From an uncultured Microbulbifer sp. (GTDB lineage: Bacteria; Pseudomonadota; Gammaproteobacteria; Pseudomonadales; Cellvibrionaceae), in the NCBI RefSeq assembly GCF_947489355.1, contig NZ_CANLDD010000001.1, positions 62,001 to 126,000 of the forward strand: a DNA stretch of 64,000 nucleotides, written 5' to 3'. Numbering within the stretch: the first letter of the stretch is position 1; each line of letters opens with the position of its first letter. The notes under the pieces were generated by a model. It ran no database searches and had not been told where the DNA came from. It saw nothing but the letters and a program-made list of their open reading frames with translations. A program made the position numbers and the translations under genes. Positions 18,022 to 27,526 of the stretch are shown piece by piece.

Positions 18022-19194
18022 CTACTCTACCGGCAGAACAGCAGGCATAATATTCATTTCGGAAGCGGGGACCTGGGTAGTACCGGCCATCAGGCCCGCC
18101 ATCTTCTCCAGCAATTTGCGCGCCTTGGCCAGCTGGCCCAATTCCGCTAGTTCAAACGGGTCTTCCATCTCCAATAACAAGGCTTCCAGATCGGCAAAGG
18201 TCTGCTCCAGCGCACTCACCTGGTGACGATCCAGCAACAATTCCGCCAGGCCGCCTCCCCCTGTGGGTATCCAGTTGGATTGTAAGGTTGCCATAGCCGC
18301 CAGCAGCGCCTGCTTGGAGTCCGCTGCGCGACTGCTCTCCACATCGCTTTCAGAGCCCTCAGGCAAGCGCGGCAATAGCAATTCGTCGATTACCTGAGTA
18401 TGGGCGGCGCGAATCTGTTGCAACCGTGCCACAGGGCCAAGGGCGAGATACCGGCGCGACAGATTATTGGCGCTGCTGGGCCAACTGCGGGCCAGACCAT
18501 CCATATCTTCTTCAATACCCCGGGCGATCAGGCGGGTCAGTACGCGGCGCCGATTGGCAGCCAGGGCCTCGGGCTTTTCCCCTCTGGAGTCGGCGGCAAA
18601 TTGTGCCGCCATACGCTCGCTGGTAGGGCCCCAGAGCATGACCTCCAGCGCGTGGAAACCGATGCTCGCCTCCTCGTGGGCAGTGAGCCGGTGCTGCTTG
18701 CGCAGGTTTGCCAGGGTTAACTCAATGGCGGTGTCATTGACTATGCCGCTGTCCGAATAGCCCGGCACCGTATCCAGGTAGCCCGCCTGCGCAGGCCAGC
18801 TGTCCAGAGCCAGCAGCAGTTCGCGGCCCTGGTTGCGCAAAGCCACCGGAGAAAAGGCCAACTGGATGTAGGGCAGTGTCGCAGCGAACTCCCGGTGGGC
18901 ATCCAGCCAGGCTAGCCTGGCTTTTTCCAGCTGGTCTTCTCCGGGCTGCTCCAGCAGTGCCACCACTGTGCGCTGAAGGGTCTCCGCGTGGCCGCGGGTG
19001 TGCACTACCTGTGCCTGGCCCGCCTGCCATATCGCCAGGGAGAGATCCGAGGCCGCCTTTTCACTGACGGGCTGTAGCGCAGCCCCCCGCACGGCCTTTG
19101 GCGGCGCTGCAGATTTTTGTTCACAACCCAACACGGCCCCCAGACTGGCCAGTAACAGCCCGCAGGCTATTTGCCGTAAGGTATCTCCGTTCAC
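18022..19194 (-). CDS. Imelysin-family (M75-like) lipoprotein
   Basis: The 390-residue protein has a signal peptide ending in VLGC (Cys24), so it is predicted to be a lipoprotein. It contains the imelysin GxHxxE motif (GFHALE) and a long all-helical domain. Imelysin-family proteins occur in iron-uptake settings and many lack demonstrated protease activity. It starts with GTG. It is followed on the same strand upstream by a HAD phosphatase gene, with 37 bp between them. Confidence 0.85.
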   Translation of the reverse strand: MNGDTLRQIACGLLLASLGAVLGCEQKSAAPPKAVRGAALQPVSEKAASDLSLAIWQAGQAQVVHTRGHAETLQRTVVALLEQPGEDQLEKARLAWLDAHREFAATLPYIQLAFSPVALRNQGRELLLALDSWPAQAGYLDTVPGYSDSGIVNDTAIELTLANLRKQHRLTAHEEASIGFHALEVMLWGPTSERMAAQFAADSRGEKPEALAANRRRVLTRLIARGIEEDMDGLARSWPSSANNLSRRYLALGPVARLQQIRAAHTQVIDELLLPRLPEGSESDVESSRAADSKQALLAAMATLQSNWIPTGGGGLAELLLDRHQVSALEQTFADLEALLLEMEDPFELAELGQLAKARKLLEKMAGLMAGTTQVPASEMNIMPAVLPVE

Positions 19195-19231
19195 ACAATT
19201 CCCCGTGTTGCACTTTGCCAGAGTTTGCAGG

Positions 19232-19888
19232 TTATCGGAGGCTGATCACCGGCCAGCCCCGCGCTTCCGCCTCTGTGCGCAGGCGGGCATCCGGATCCAC
19301 AGCGACCGGGTGCTCTACTTCAGTCAGAAGCGGCAGGTCATTGATCGAGTCGCTGTAAAACCACTTCTGTCCACGCGTGTAGACAGCGTTGTGTGCCAGC
19401 CACTGGTGCAAGCGCACGACCTTGCCGGCCCGATAACAGGGCTCGCCGACCACGCGCCCGGTAAAGCGCCCTTCCAGCTCCTCCGGCTCTGTGGCCAGTA
19501 AGGTATCCACTCCCAGGTGTGCGGCAATCGGCTCCACAACAAAGCGATTGGTCGCTGTAATGATCATGATATGGTGCCCTTTGCGGCGATGTTCCCCGAT
19601 CAGCGCCTGTGCGCGGGGCAGCCACAGCGCACTGACGACTTCCTGCATAAATTCCCTTTGCAGGCTTTCCAGCTGCTCGCGCGATAGCAGGGACAGAGGC
19701 GCCAGTGCGAACTCCAGATAAGCAGAGATATCCAGCTCTCCCCGCTGGTAGTCCCGATAGAAACGGTCATTGGTGGAGCGGTAGTGCTCGCCGTCCACAT
19801 GCGAGCGCTGTACCAGAAACTCGCCCCAGGCATGGTCGCTGTCTCCGCCGATAAGCGTATTGTCGAGATCAAAAATTGCCAAGTGCAC
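19232..19888 (-). CDS. HAD-IB family phosphatase
   Basis: The 218-residue protein has HAD motif I FDLDNTL (nucleophile Asp7, Asp9), motif II Thr in IIITATN-like context, a conserved Lys in YRAGKV, and motif IV DSINDLPLL. The SerB/HAD-IB subfamily hydrolyses small phosphomonoesters. The Pseudomonas homologue next to rppH-ptsP has been discussed as a histidinol-phosphatase; that assignment is from memory and untested here. It starts with GTG and is divergent from rppH. Confidence 0.85.
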   Translation of the reverse strand: MHLAIFDLDNTLIGGDSDHAWGEFLVQRSHVDGEHYRSTNDRFYRDYQRGELDISAYLEFALAPLSLLSREQLESLQREFMQEVVSALWLPRAQALIGEHRRKGHHIMIITATNRFVVEPIAAHLGVDTLLATEPEELEGRFTGRVVGEPCYRAGKVVRLHQWLAHNAVYTRGQKWFYSDSINDLPLLTEVEHPVAVDPDARLRTEAEARGWPVISLR

Positions 19889-20101
19889 CGCTAATCAGCC
19901 CCGTTACCATCGATTCGCAAAGGAAGTTCCACCGCCAAAATCCAGCTACTGCCACCTCAGCGTCATACAATTTTACCCTGCATTCGCGCGCGTCACACAG
20001 ACTGCGTCACCGAATTGCTGTAAACCCCCCTCTGTGGAACAATACGGGGCAAGCGAGTGCGGCGCACAGCAACACGCAACAGTATTAAGGACGGTATTAT
20101 T

Positions 20102-20737
20102 TTGGACGACGGCAAGCCGGCTCAAGCCGGGAGAAGAAGCCGCCGTAGGCCCAACAAGCAATCAAATCGCAACGATCCCCCTGCGCTTAACAACAGGAAG
20201 CAGAGGCAGGGTGGCGAAGACAGCAGTAATATAGATGCAGAGGGCTTTCGCCCCAACGTCGGTATCATTATGCTGAATGCCCACGGCCAGGCGCTGTGGG
20301 CCAGACGGGTCGGTGGCAAGGACGCTTGGCAGTTCCCCCAAGGCGGCATTAATCCAGGCGAAACCCCGGAACAGGCCCTATACAGGGAGCTTTACGAAGA
20401 AATCGGTCTCACCCGCGATCAGGTCAGTCTGATCGCCTGTACACGCGGCTGGTTACGCTATCGCCTGCCACAGCGGATGATCCGTCGGCGTTCCGAGCCC
20501 CTGTGTATCGGCCAGAAGCAGAAATGGTTTTTATTAAAACTGGAGGCGGCGGAGACCCACATCAGTTTTGAAAACGGCTATAAGCCAGAATTCGATCACT
20601 GGCGCTGGGTGAGCTATTGGCACCCGCTCAGCAGGGTAGTGACCTTCAAGCGCGAGGTTTATCGGCGCGCGCTGACCGAACTGGCCCCACAGCAGATACA
20701 GCTGGAGAGGCGCTGGTTGCGCAAACAGGACGAATAG
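20102..20737 (+). CDS. rppH: RNA pyrophosphohydrolase (Nudix) with basic N-terminal extension
   Basis: RppH removes pyrophosphate from mRNA 5' ends to start decay. The Nudix box [22 protein letters not shown] and the tail [12 protein letters not shown]...[11 protein letters not shown] match RppH closely. In other species the protein begins at [11 protein letters not shown]. Here that Met position is Asn ([14 protein letters not shown]) and no ATG is present, so translation must start upstream. TTG at 20102, 9 nt after AAGGA, gives 211 residues with a basic, disordered extension of about 45 residues. GTG at 20057 is an alternative. Confidence 0.88.
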   Translation: MDDGKPAQAGRRSRRRPNKQSNRNDPPALNNRKQRQGGEDSSNIDAEGFRPNVGIIMLNAHGQALWARRVGGKDAWQFPQGGINPGETPEQALYRELYEEIGLTRDQVSLIACTRGWLRYRLPQRMIRRRSEPLCIGQKQKWFLLKLEAAETHISFENGYKPEFDHWRWVSYWHPLSRVVTFKREVYRRALTELAPQQIQLERRWLRKQDE

Positions 20738-20847
20738 CGCGCCCCTTTCGCCAGTGATGAGCCCGGTGTCTGAACACCAAAGGCCCGAGCGGAGCACCCA
20801 CCGGTTCCGGGCCTGAACTTTCTCCGTTGATTGGCGAGGACAGGCCA

Positions 20848-23115
20848 TTGCTCGGATCTCTGCGCAGTATCGTACAGGAAGTCAGCACCGCCAGGGACCT
20901 CCCTGCGGTGCTCAACATTATTGTGCAACGTGTGCGTGAGGTGATGCACACCCGGGTCTGCTCTGTTTATCTTCGCGACAAGCAGTCCGGAAACTATGTG
21001 CTGATGGCCACCGACGGCCTCCACTCCAATGCTGTCGGTCAGGTACACCTGGCGCCGGGCGAGGGGCTGGTGGGCAGTGTGGTGGCCCGCGAGGAACCCA
21101 TCAATCTGGAAATGGCCAATTCCCATCCCGCCTTCCAGTATTTCCCCGCGACCGGGGAGGAGCGTTTCTGCGCTTTTCTCGGCGCACCGATTATCCACCA
21201 CCGCACCGTACTCGGGGTTCTTGTCGTTCAACAGGAGCAACAGCGTCGCTTCGATGAGGGCGAAGAGGCGTTTCTGGTGACCCTCTCGGCCCAGCTCGCC
21301 GGTGTGATTGCCCATGCGGAAGCCACCGGGATACTGGCGAGCATGGGCAAGCAGAAGCGCGAAACCCACTTTCGCGGCATTGCCGCATCCCCCGGAGTCG
21401 CGATCGGCCACGTGCGCATCGTCACACCCCAGGCCAACCTGGCCACGGTGCCCTATTGCCTGTGCCTGGATGTAGATTCTGAACTGGCCCTATTCCAGCA
21501 GGCCCTCTCTGCCGCCAGGGAGGAAATCCACCAGGCGGGGGAGCGCCTCAAGAGCGAACTCAGCCGCGAAGAGTCCGCTCTTTTTGATGCCTACATCAGC
21601 ATACTGGACGACAACACCCTCGCCACCGAAGTCTGCGATCGCATCCGGCAACAGCAACTCTGTGCGCCGAGGGCCTGGGCCGAGGTTATGTTGGAGCATG
21701 TACGGCGCTTTGAAACCATGTCCGACTCTTACTTTCGCGACAGAGCCGCCGATGTGCGCGACCTCGGCGTGCGGGTGCTGGCTCACCTGCATCAACAACA
21801 GCAGAGCGAGCGCGACTACCCGGAAGACACCATTCTGGTGGGCGAAGAACTCACCGCCGCGGTATTGGCCGAAGTTCCCCGGCAAAAACTGATCGGCGTT
21901 GTTTCTGTAAAGGGCTCCGCCAACAGCCATGTGGCAATCATCGCGCGGGCGATGGGGCTACCAGCGGTTATGGGCGTGCAGGACCTGCCCTACGAGACCA
22001 TTGATGGCATATCCGTGGTTGTGGACGGCTATCGCGGCGCACTGCATATCCACCCGGGCGAAGAGCTCAAACGCCGTTACAACGCCATTGTGGCCGAAGA
22101 GCGGGAACTCGCCCGCAATCTGGACTATACAGCCAGTCTGCCTGCCGAAACCACTGATGGCCACAGGGTGTGCCTGTTGGTCAACACCGGGCTGATGGCC
22201 GATGTCGTGCGCTCCAGGGAACGCGGTGCCGAGGGTGTCGGCCTGTTCCGCACCGAAGTGCCCTTTTTGCTGCGCGACCGCTTCCCCTCGGAGGAGGAGC
22301 AGCGGGAGATTTACCGGGAACAGTTGGAAAGCTTCGCCCCCCTGCCGGTTACCATGCGCACCCTGGATATTGGCGGTGACAAATCTCTGGCCTACTTTCC
22401 TATAGAAGAGACCAACCCCTTCCTCGGGTGGCGCGGCATCCGTGTTACCCTGGACCACCCGGAAATATTCCTGGCACAGGTCCGCGCCATGATGAAAGCC
22501 AGCCTGGGGCTCGATAACCTGCGCATTATGCTGCCGATGATCAGCGGACTCGGCGAGCTGGAAGCCGCGCGCAAACTGATAGAAAGAGCCTATCGGGAGC
22601 TTTTGGAAGAGGGCTACGATATCAACATGCCCCCTCTGGGCGTTATGGTGGAGGTACCCTCTGCGGTCTACCAGGTGCGCGAACTGGCCGAACATGCGGA
22701 TTTTATCTCGGTGGGCAGCAACGACCTCACCCAGTATCTGCTGGCGGTAGACCGCAGCAATAGCCGCGTGGCCAATATTTACCACGCCTTGCACCCCGCT
22801 GTGTTACGGGCCCTGCAGGAAATCGTTACTGCAGCGCACGCTGAGGGCAGCAAGGTGGGTATCTGCGGTGAGCTGGCCGGAGAACCCGGCGGCGCCCTGC
22901 TGCTGGTGGCCATGGGCTACGATATGCTGTCGATGAACGCCACCAACCTGCCGCGTGTCAAAGCCACATTGCGGGCAGTGCGACAGGCGGATATGGAACG
23001 GCTGTTACAGCAGGTCATCTGTATGGATTGCGCCGAGAAAATCGAAACCACCGTGAATGCCTATTTGTTGAGTCTCGGCCTAAAAGGGGTTTTGCATCCG
23101 CCCGGCATACAGTAG
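20848..23115 (+). CDS. ptsP: Phosphoenolpyruvate-protein phosphotransferase PtsP (EI-Ntr)
   Basis: The protein has 755 residues: an N-terminal GAF domain (about 15-160), then an EI N-domain with the phosphorylated His361 (GSANSHVAI), and a C-terminal PEP-binding TIM barrel (GLFRTEVPFL, VGSNDLTQY, CGELAGEP). It starts the nitrogen-type phosphotransferase relay (EI-Ntr, NPr, EIIA-Ntr), which is regulatory rather than sugar-transporting. TTG at 20848 follows GAGGA by 7 nt and gives the family-typical beginning (LGSLRSIVQEV). It lies just after rppH, as in Pseudomonas. Confidence 0.95.
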   Translation: MLGSLRSIVQEVSTARDLPAVLNIIVQRVREVMHTRVCSVYLRDKQSGNYVLMATDGLHSNAVGQVHLAPGEGLVGSVVAREEPINLEMANSHPAFQYFPATGEERFCAFLGAPIIHHRTVLGVLVVQQEQQRRFDEGEEAFLVTLSAQLAGVIAHAEATGILASMGKQKRETHFRGIAASPGVAIGHVRIVTPQANLATVPYCLCLDVDSELALFQQALSAAREEIHQAGERLKSELSREESALFDAYISILDDNTLATEVCDRIRQQQLCAPRAWAEVMLEHVRRFETMSDSYFRDRAADVRDLGVRVLAHLHQQQQSERDYPEDTILVGEELTAAVLAEVPRQKLIGVVSVKGSANSHVAIIARAMGLPAVMGVQDLPYETIDGISVVVDGYRGALHIHPGEELKRRYNAIVAEERELARNLDYTASLPAETTDGHRVCLLVNTGLMADVVRSRERGAEGVGLFRTEVPFLLRDRFPSEEEQREIYREQLESFAPLPVTMRTLDIGGDKSLAYFPIEETNPFLGWRGIRVTLDHPEIFLAQVRAMMKASLGLDNLRIMLPMISGLGELEAARKLIERAYRELLEEGYDINMPPLGVMVEVPSAVYQVRELAEHADFISVGSNDLTQYLLAVDRSNSRVANIYHALHPAVLRALQEIVTAAHAEGSKVGICGELAGEPGGALLLVAMGYDMLSMNATNLPRVKATLRAVRQADMERLLQQVICMDCAEKIETTVNAYLLSLGLKGVLHPPGIQ

Positions 23116-23647
23116 CAAGTACGCTATTCAAGACAGGGGGCTCCTGCGGCTGGATATTCCCAGTCATTCAACCACTTTCACTGGTTGCGGTAGAAATCCC
23201 GGTTTACCAACACCCCTTACACAAATCCCAGCGTACACTGCTTACACACTGCCTCCTCATTTAGCCCAGAACTGATCTTGCCCAGCAACGACGGAAACCC
23301 TGTTACACGCCAGACGAGGTAACAGCAGTGAACCTTGGCAAGACCAAAGAATTCAAACCAGACTAAACGAAAACAAGCTTCCGATGCGTAGCGGGTTGGG
23401 GCTGTCAAGACACTATCCGTTCAGGGCTATCTATAGAGGTATCTAAATTCATTGTTCGCCCGGCGGTGCTGCCTGAGGTTGAAAAGCTAATTTATTCGAC
23501 ATTAGATCCATTTTTGTAATCTGCAACAACGGCCCCAACATGTCATACCGAAAACATATTGGCGGTATTACCCGGCACAATGGCCTCGAGCAATCGCGTT
23601 CTCACAGGCAATGAGACATAGATTTCCCTTTTTGATACCTGCCTATT
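23116..23647. other. Long intergenic region between convergent ptsP and tex
   Basis: These 532 bp contain no convincing reading frame, no recognised RNA and no strong terminator hairpin. I see nothing specific in it. Confidence 0.4.
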
Positions 23648-25990
23648 TTATTTCTTGCTTTTCATCGCCGCCATCAACACATCACCCATACTGCCCCGAG
23701 CACCCTGTTGCTGGCGGTTGCCCTGTTGCCTGTTGTAGCGCTGGGCCTGGCGGTTCTCGTGCTGATCGCCCCTTTGGACAGTGCCGCCATCCTGCGCGCC
23801 GGGCTCGTCCGAGAGACGCATGGAGAGGCCGATGCGTTTACGCGCTGTGTCCACTTCCATCACTTTGACTTTAACGATATCGCCGGCTTTGACCACTTCG
23901 CGCGGGTCCTTGACGAACTTCTCCGACAGTGCGGAGATATGCGCGAGACCGTCCTGGTGTACACCGATATCCACAAAGGCACCGAAATTGGTGACATTGG
24001 TGACGGTGCCCTCAAGCACCATACCAACACGCAGATCCTTGATGCCCTCCACACCCTCTTCAAAGCGTGCGGTACGAAACTGCGGGCGCGGGTCGCGACC
24101 GGGCTTTTCCAGTTCGGCAATGATATCGGTCACTGTGGGAACACCGAATTGCTCATCGGTGTAGTCGGCGGGGTTGAGCCGGCGCAGAAAGGCGGCGTCC
24201 CCGATCAGGGCGTTGATTTCGCGGTTGTTCTTCTCGGCGATACGCCTGACTACCAGGTAGGCTTCCGGGTGTACACCCGACCGGTCCAACGGGTTCTCGC
24301 CATTGCCGATGCGCAGGAAGCCGGCGGCCTGCTCGAAGGCCTTGGGCCCCAGGCGCGACACTTTCAGCAACTGCTGGCGGTTTGTAAAGGCACCATGCTG
24401 GTCGCGATAGCTGACAATATTGCCAGCGATGGTGGCGGTGAGTCCGGAAACCCTGGTCAGAAGCGGAGCAGAGGCGGAGTTCAGCTCGGCACCAACGCCA
24501 TTGACACAGTCTTCCACCACCGCATCCAAAGAACGCGCCAGTTGAACCTGGGAGACGTCGTGCTGGTACTGCCCGACGCCGATAGATTTTGGTTCAATTT
24601 TCACCAGTTCGGCCAACGGGTCCTGCAGGCGGCGGGCGATGGAAATGGCACCGCGGATGGTGACATCCAGATCGGGAAATTCCCGCGCGGCAGATGCAGA
24701 GGCCGAGTATACGGAGGCGCCGGCCTCGTTCACCATCACTTTCTGGGCGCTAAGCTTGTATTGTTTGATGGTCTCGCCGACAAACTTGTCGGTCTCACGG
24801 CTGGCGGTGCCGTTGCCGATGGCAATCAGGCCCACGCGGTATTTACCGCACAAAGCGGCGATAATCGCAGCAGATTCCTGTAGGCGGTTCTGGGGCGGGG
24901 TTGGGAATATGGCGGTGTGATCCAGCAGCTTGCCGGTGGCATCCACCACGGCGACCTTGACCCCTGTGCGCAGGCCCGGGTCCAGGCCGATGGTGGCTTT
25001 CTGTCCGGCGGGCGCCGCCAGCAGCAGATCCTTGAGGTTGTGGGAGAAGACCCGGATGGCCTCTTCCTCGGCCTTTTCGCGCAGAGATCCGAGCAGATCG
25101 GTTTCCAGCGCCGTGCCTAGCTTGATACGCCAGGTCCAGCGTACCACTTCGCCGAGCCAACGGTCCGCGGGGCGGCCCTGATCGCAGATATCGACATGTT
25201 TGGAGACCATGACCTCGCAGGGATGGCCAGCGGAGGCAGGTGCCTCCGCTTCCTCCGGCAGGCCCACACTGACCGCCAGAATGCCCGCATTGCGGCCGCG
25301 GAAAATGGCCAGGGCGCGGTGGGACGGCACTTGGGACCAGTCCTCGGCGTAGTTGAAATAGTCGCGGAATTTAGCGCCTTCTTCCTCTTTGCCTTCCAGC
25401 AGTTTGGATCTGACCTGGCCATCCCGCTTGAGGAAATCCCGCAGACGCCCAAGGAGCTCCGCGTCCTCGGCGAAGCGCTCCATCAGGATAAACTTGGCCC
25501 CGTCAAGGGCGGCCTTGCTGTCTTTTACCTGCAGAGAGGCATCTTCGTGATCGGGGTTAAGGTACTGCTGGGCTTCTGCGGCGGGGTCGAGGCCGGGATC
25601 CTTGATCAGGGCATCGGCCAGGGGCTCAAGGCCCGCCTCAATGGCGATTTGCCCTTTGGTGCGTCGCTTGGGCTTATAGGGGAGATAGAGGTCTTCGAGG
25701 CGGTTCTTGGTCTCGGCGTCGTTGATCTGCCGGGTCAGTTCCTGGGTGAGTTTGCCCTGCTCATCAATACTTTTCAGGATGGCCCCGCGGCGCTCCTCCA
25801 GCTCCCGCAGGTAACGCAGGCGATCTTCCAGGGTGCGCAACTGGGTATCATCCAGAGCGCCCGTTACCTCCTTCCGGTAACGGGCGATAAATGGCACGGT
25901 AGCGCCTTCATCCAGCAGGGAGACTGCGGAGGTGACCTGTTGCGGGCGCACATTGAGTTCTTCGGCGATGCGAACGTTGATATCCAGCAT
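23648..25990 (-). CDS. tex: Tex-family RNA-binding transcription accessory protein
   Basis: The 780-residue protein matches Tex throughout: a helical N-terminal region ([17 protein letters not shown]), a YqgF-like domain ([18 protein letters not shown]), a helix-hairpin-helix region ([20 protein letters not shown]) and a C-terminal S1 RNA-binding domain ([26 protein letters not shown]). A Gln/Arg/Gly-rich tail follows S1. Tex is a cytoplasmic nucleic-acid-binding protein tied to transcription and stress fitness. The gene stands alone, convergent with ptsP. Confidence 0.95.
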   Translation of the reverse strand: MLDINVRIAEELNVRPQQVTSAVSLLDEGATVPFIARYRKEVTGALDDTQLRTLEDRLRYLRELEERRGAILKSIDEQGKLTQELTRQINDAETKNRLEDLYLPYKPKRRTKGQIAIEAGLEPLADALIKDPGLDPAAEAQQYLNPDHEDASLQVKDSKAALDGAKFILMERFAEDAELLGRLRDFLKRDGQVRSKLLEGKEEEGAKFRDYFNYAEDWSQVPSHRALAIFRGRNAGILAVSVGLPEEAEAPASAGHPCEVMVSKHVDICDQGRPADRWLGEVVRWTWRIKLGTALETDLLGSLREKAEEEAIRVFSHNLKDLLLAAPAGQKATIGLDPGLRTGVKVAVVDATGKLLDHTAIFPTPPQNRLQESAAIIAALCGKYRVGLIAIGNGTASRETDKFVGETIKQYKLSAQKVMVNEAGASVYSASASAAREFPDLDVTIRGAISIARRLQDPLAELVKIEPKSIGVGQYQHDVSQVQLARSLDAVVEDCVNGVGAELNSASAPLLTRVSGLTATIAGNIVSYRDQHGAFTNRQQLLKVSRLGPKAFEQAAGFLRIGNGENPLDRSGVHPEAYLVVRRIAEKNNREINALIGDAAFLRRLNPADYTDEQFGVPTVTDIIAELEKPGRDPRPQFRTARFEEGVEGIKDLRVGMVLEGTVTNVTNFGAFVDIGVHQDGLAHISALSEKFVKDPREVVKAGDIVKVKVMEVDTARKRIGLSMRLSDEPGAQDGGTVQRGDQHENRQAQRYNRQQGNRQQQGARGSMGDVLMAAMKSKK

Positions 25991-26281
25991 GTGATGTGTA
26001 CATCCGTTTTGCGAGAGGGCTCATACCTCTGGGAGCGACATTCAGGCGGGTCGCGGGCCATCTGTTTTCATGGCTGTGACCGCCCACTACCCCACCTGTA
26101 TCAGGGTAAATTGGGTAGGCATTATGCGCCAGGCGAGCACGGCGAGGAAGGTTTGCGACAGGGCACCCGTTTGTGCGGCGACCTGCAGCGAAACCCCCTC
26201 GTATTTGCATCAAACTCCAGTAAAATGCTCGCTAATCAAAATTTAACCAACTTCCATCATGAAATGGGGTAGAGGGAGCCG

Positions 26282-27526
26282 GTGAAAGTATCAAACAAGA
26301 ACAAGCTGTTAATGATTGTTGTAGCCGTTGGGGCGATTGCCATTGCTGCAACGGTGCTCCTGAAGCCAAAACCGCAGGAAAAGCCCGCAGAGGCGGTGGT
26401 GCCACCGGTGGCGGATATCCTCTATATAGCACCTGGCCCCCAGGCCCTGCTGGTGCCCAGCCAGGGTAGCGTACATGCCCGCCATGAGATTGAGGTGGTG
26501 GCGCGTGTCGGCGGTGTGATTGAAAGTGTGAATGCAGCCTTCGTACCCGGTGGCTTTTTCTCGACAGGGGAGGCCCTGCTGCAGCTTGAGCAGGCGGACT
26601 ATGTGCACAATGTCACCCGCGCCGAATCCCAACTGGCCAATGCCAACTCCGCATTCGCCCAGGAGCAAGGTCGCGCAAAGCAGGCCAAGCGCGAGTGGCG
26701 TGACCTGGGCAGCGAGACCGCCAATGCCCTGTTCCTGCGCAAACCCCACCTGGCCGCAGCGGAAGCCGCCGTGGCGGCAGCGCGGGCGGATCGCGATCAG
26801 GCCAAGCTGGACCTGGCGCGTACCACCATCACAGCCCCCTTCGCCGGTCGCGTGGTAGAAACCTATGTCGACCTGGGTCAATATATCGCTCCGGGCACCA
26901 GGCTGGCAAAAATTCACAGCACCGGTATCGCCGAAGTACGCCTGCCCCTGACGGATCAGCAGCTGGCACTGCTGAATCTGCCCCTGGGGCAATCTCTCAA
27001 AAACAGCCCTGCCGTACGACTAAGGGCTGTCGTGGCGGGGCGCGAGCACGAGTGGCGCGCACAGTTGGTGCGCACCGAGGCCAGCATCGATCCCAACAGC
27101 CGCTTTATTTACGCGGTGGCACAGGTACAAAATCCCTACCAGGGCGCGGCACCGCTGATGAACGGCCTCTTTGTGGAGGCGGATATTGCCGGCAGAACCT
27201 TCGAGGACGTGGTGATACTGCCGCGCCAGGCCCTGCATGAGGGAAACCACCTGCTGGTTTTGAATAAAGAGAACCAACTGATCTTCAAAGAGGTAGAGCT
27301 GCTGCAGAGCGTTGCGGACAAGGTGTGGCTGCGCGGCGATATCGCCATTGGCGATCGCGTGATTGTCTCCAGCCTGGGCTATTCCCGCGAAGGGATGGTC
27401 CTCACGCCCAATCCGTTAAACGCAAAACCCACGCACCTGACCAACAGCGTTGATGCTAAGGCTGAGTCCCCGGCCACAGCGGTGACCGGGACCGCCACAG
27501 ACAATACCTACCCCGGGGGTCGCTGA
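26282..27526 (+). CDS. RND efflux periplasmic adaptor (membrane fusion protein)
   Basis: The 414-residue protein starts with GTG behind AGAGGGAG. An N-terminal membrane anchor (about 8-26) is followed by a lipoyl-like half-motif, an alpha-helical hairpin (about 105-165, rich in Ala/Gln/Glu), the second lipoyl half (LARTTITAPFAGRVVETYVDLGQ), and beta-barrel and membrane-proximal domains. It bridges the inner-membrane RND pump to an outer-membrane channel. Its stop overlaps the pump gene start (TGATG). No outer-membrane channel gene lies adjacent. Confidence 0.92.
   Translation: MKVSNKNKLLMIVVAVGAIAIAATVLLKPKPQEKPAEAVVPPVADILYIAPGPQALLVPSQGSVHARHEIEVVARVGGVIESVNAAFVPGGFFSTGEALLQLEQADYVHNVTRAESQLANANSAFAQEQGRAKQAKREWRDLGSETANALFLRKPHLAAAEAAVAAARADRDQAKLDLARTTITAPFAGRVVETYVDLGQYIAPGTRLAKIHSTGIAEVRLPLTDQQLALLNLPLGQSLKNSPAVRLRAVVAGREHEWRAQLVRTEASIDPNSRFIYAVAQVQNPYQGAAPLMNGLFVEADIAGRTFEDVVILPRQALHEGNHLLVLNKENQLIFKEVELLQSVADKVWLRGDIAIGDRVIVSSLGYSREGMVLTPNPLNAKPTHLTNSVDAKAESPATAVTGTATDNTYPGGR

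Noticed and set aside
23708-24883. Plus-strand open frame of 391 codons opposite tex
   Set aside because: Antisense shadow of a full-length Tex gene; no family motif.
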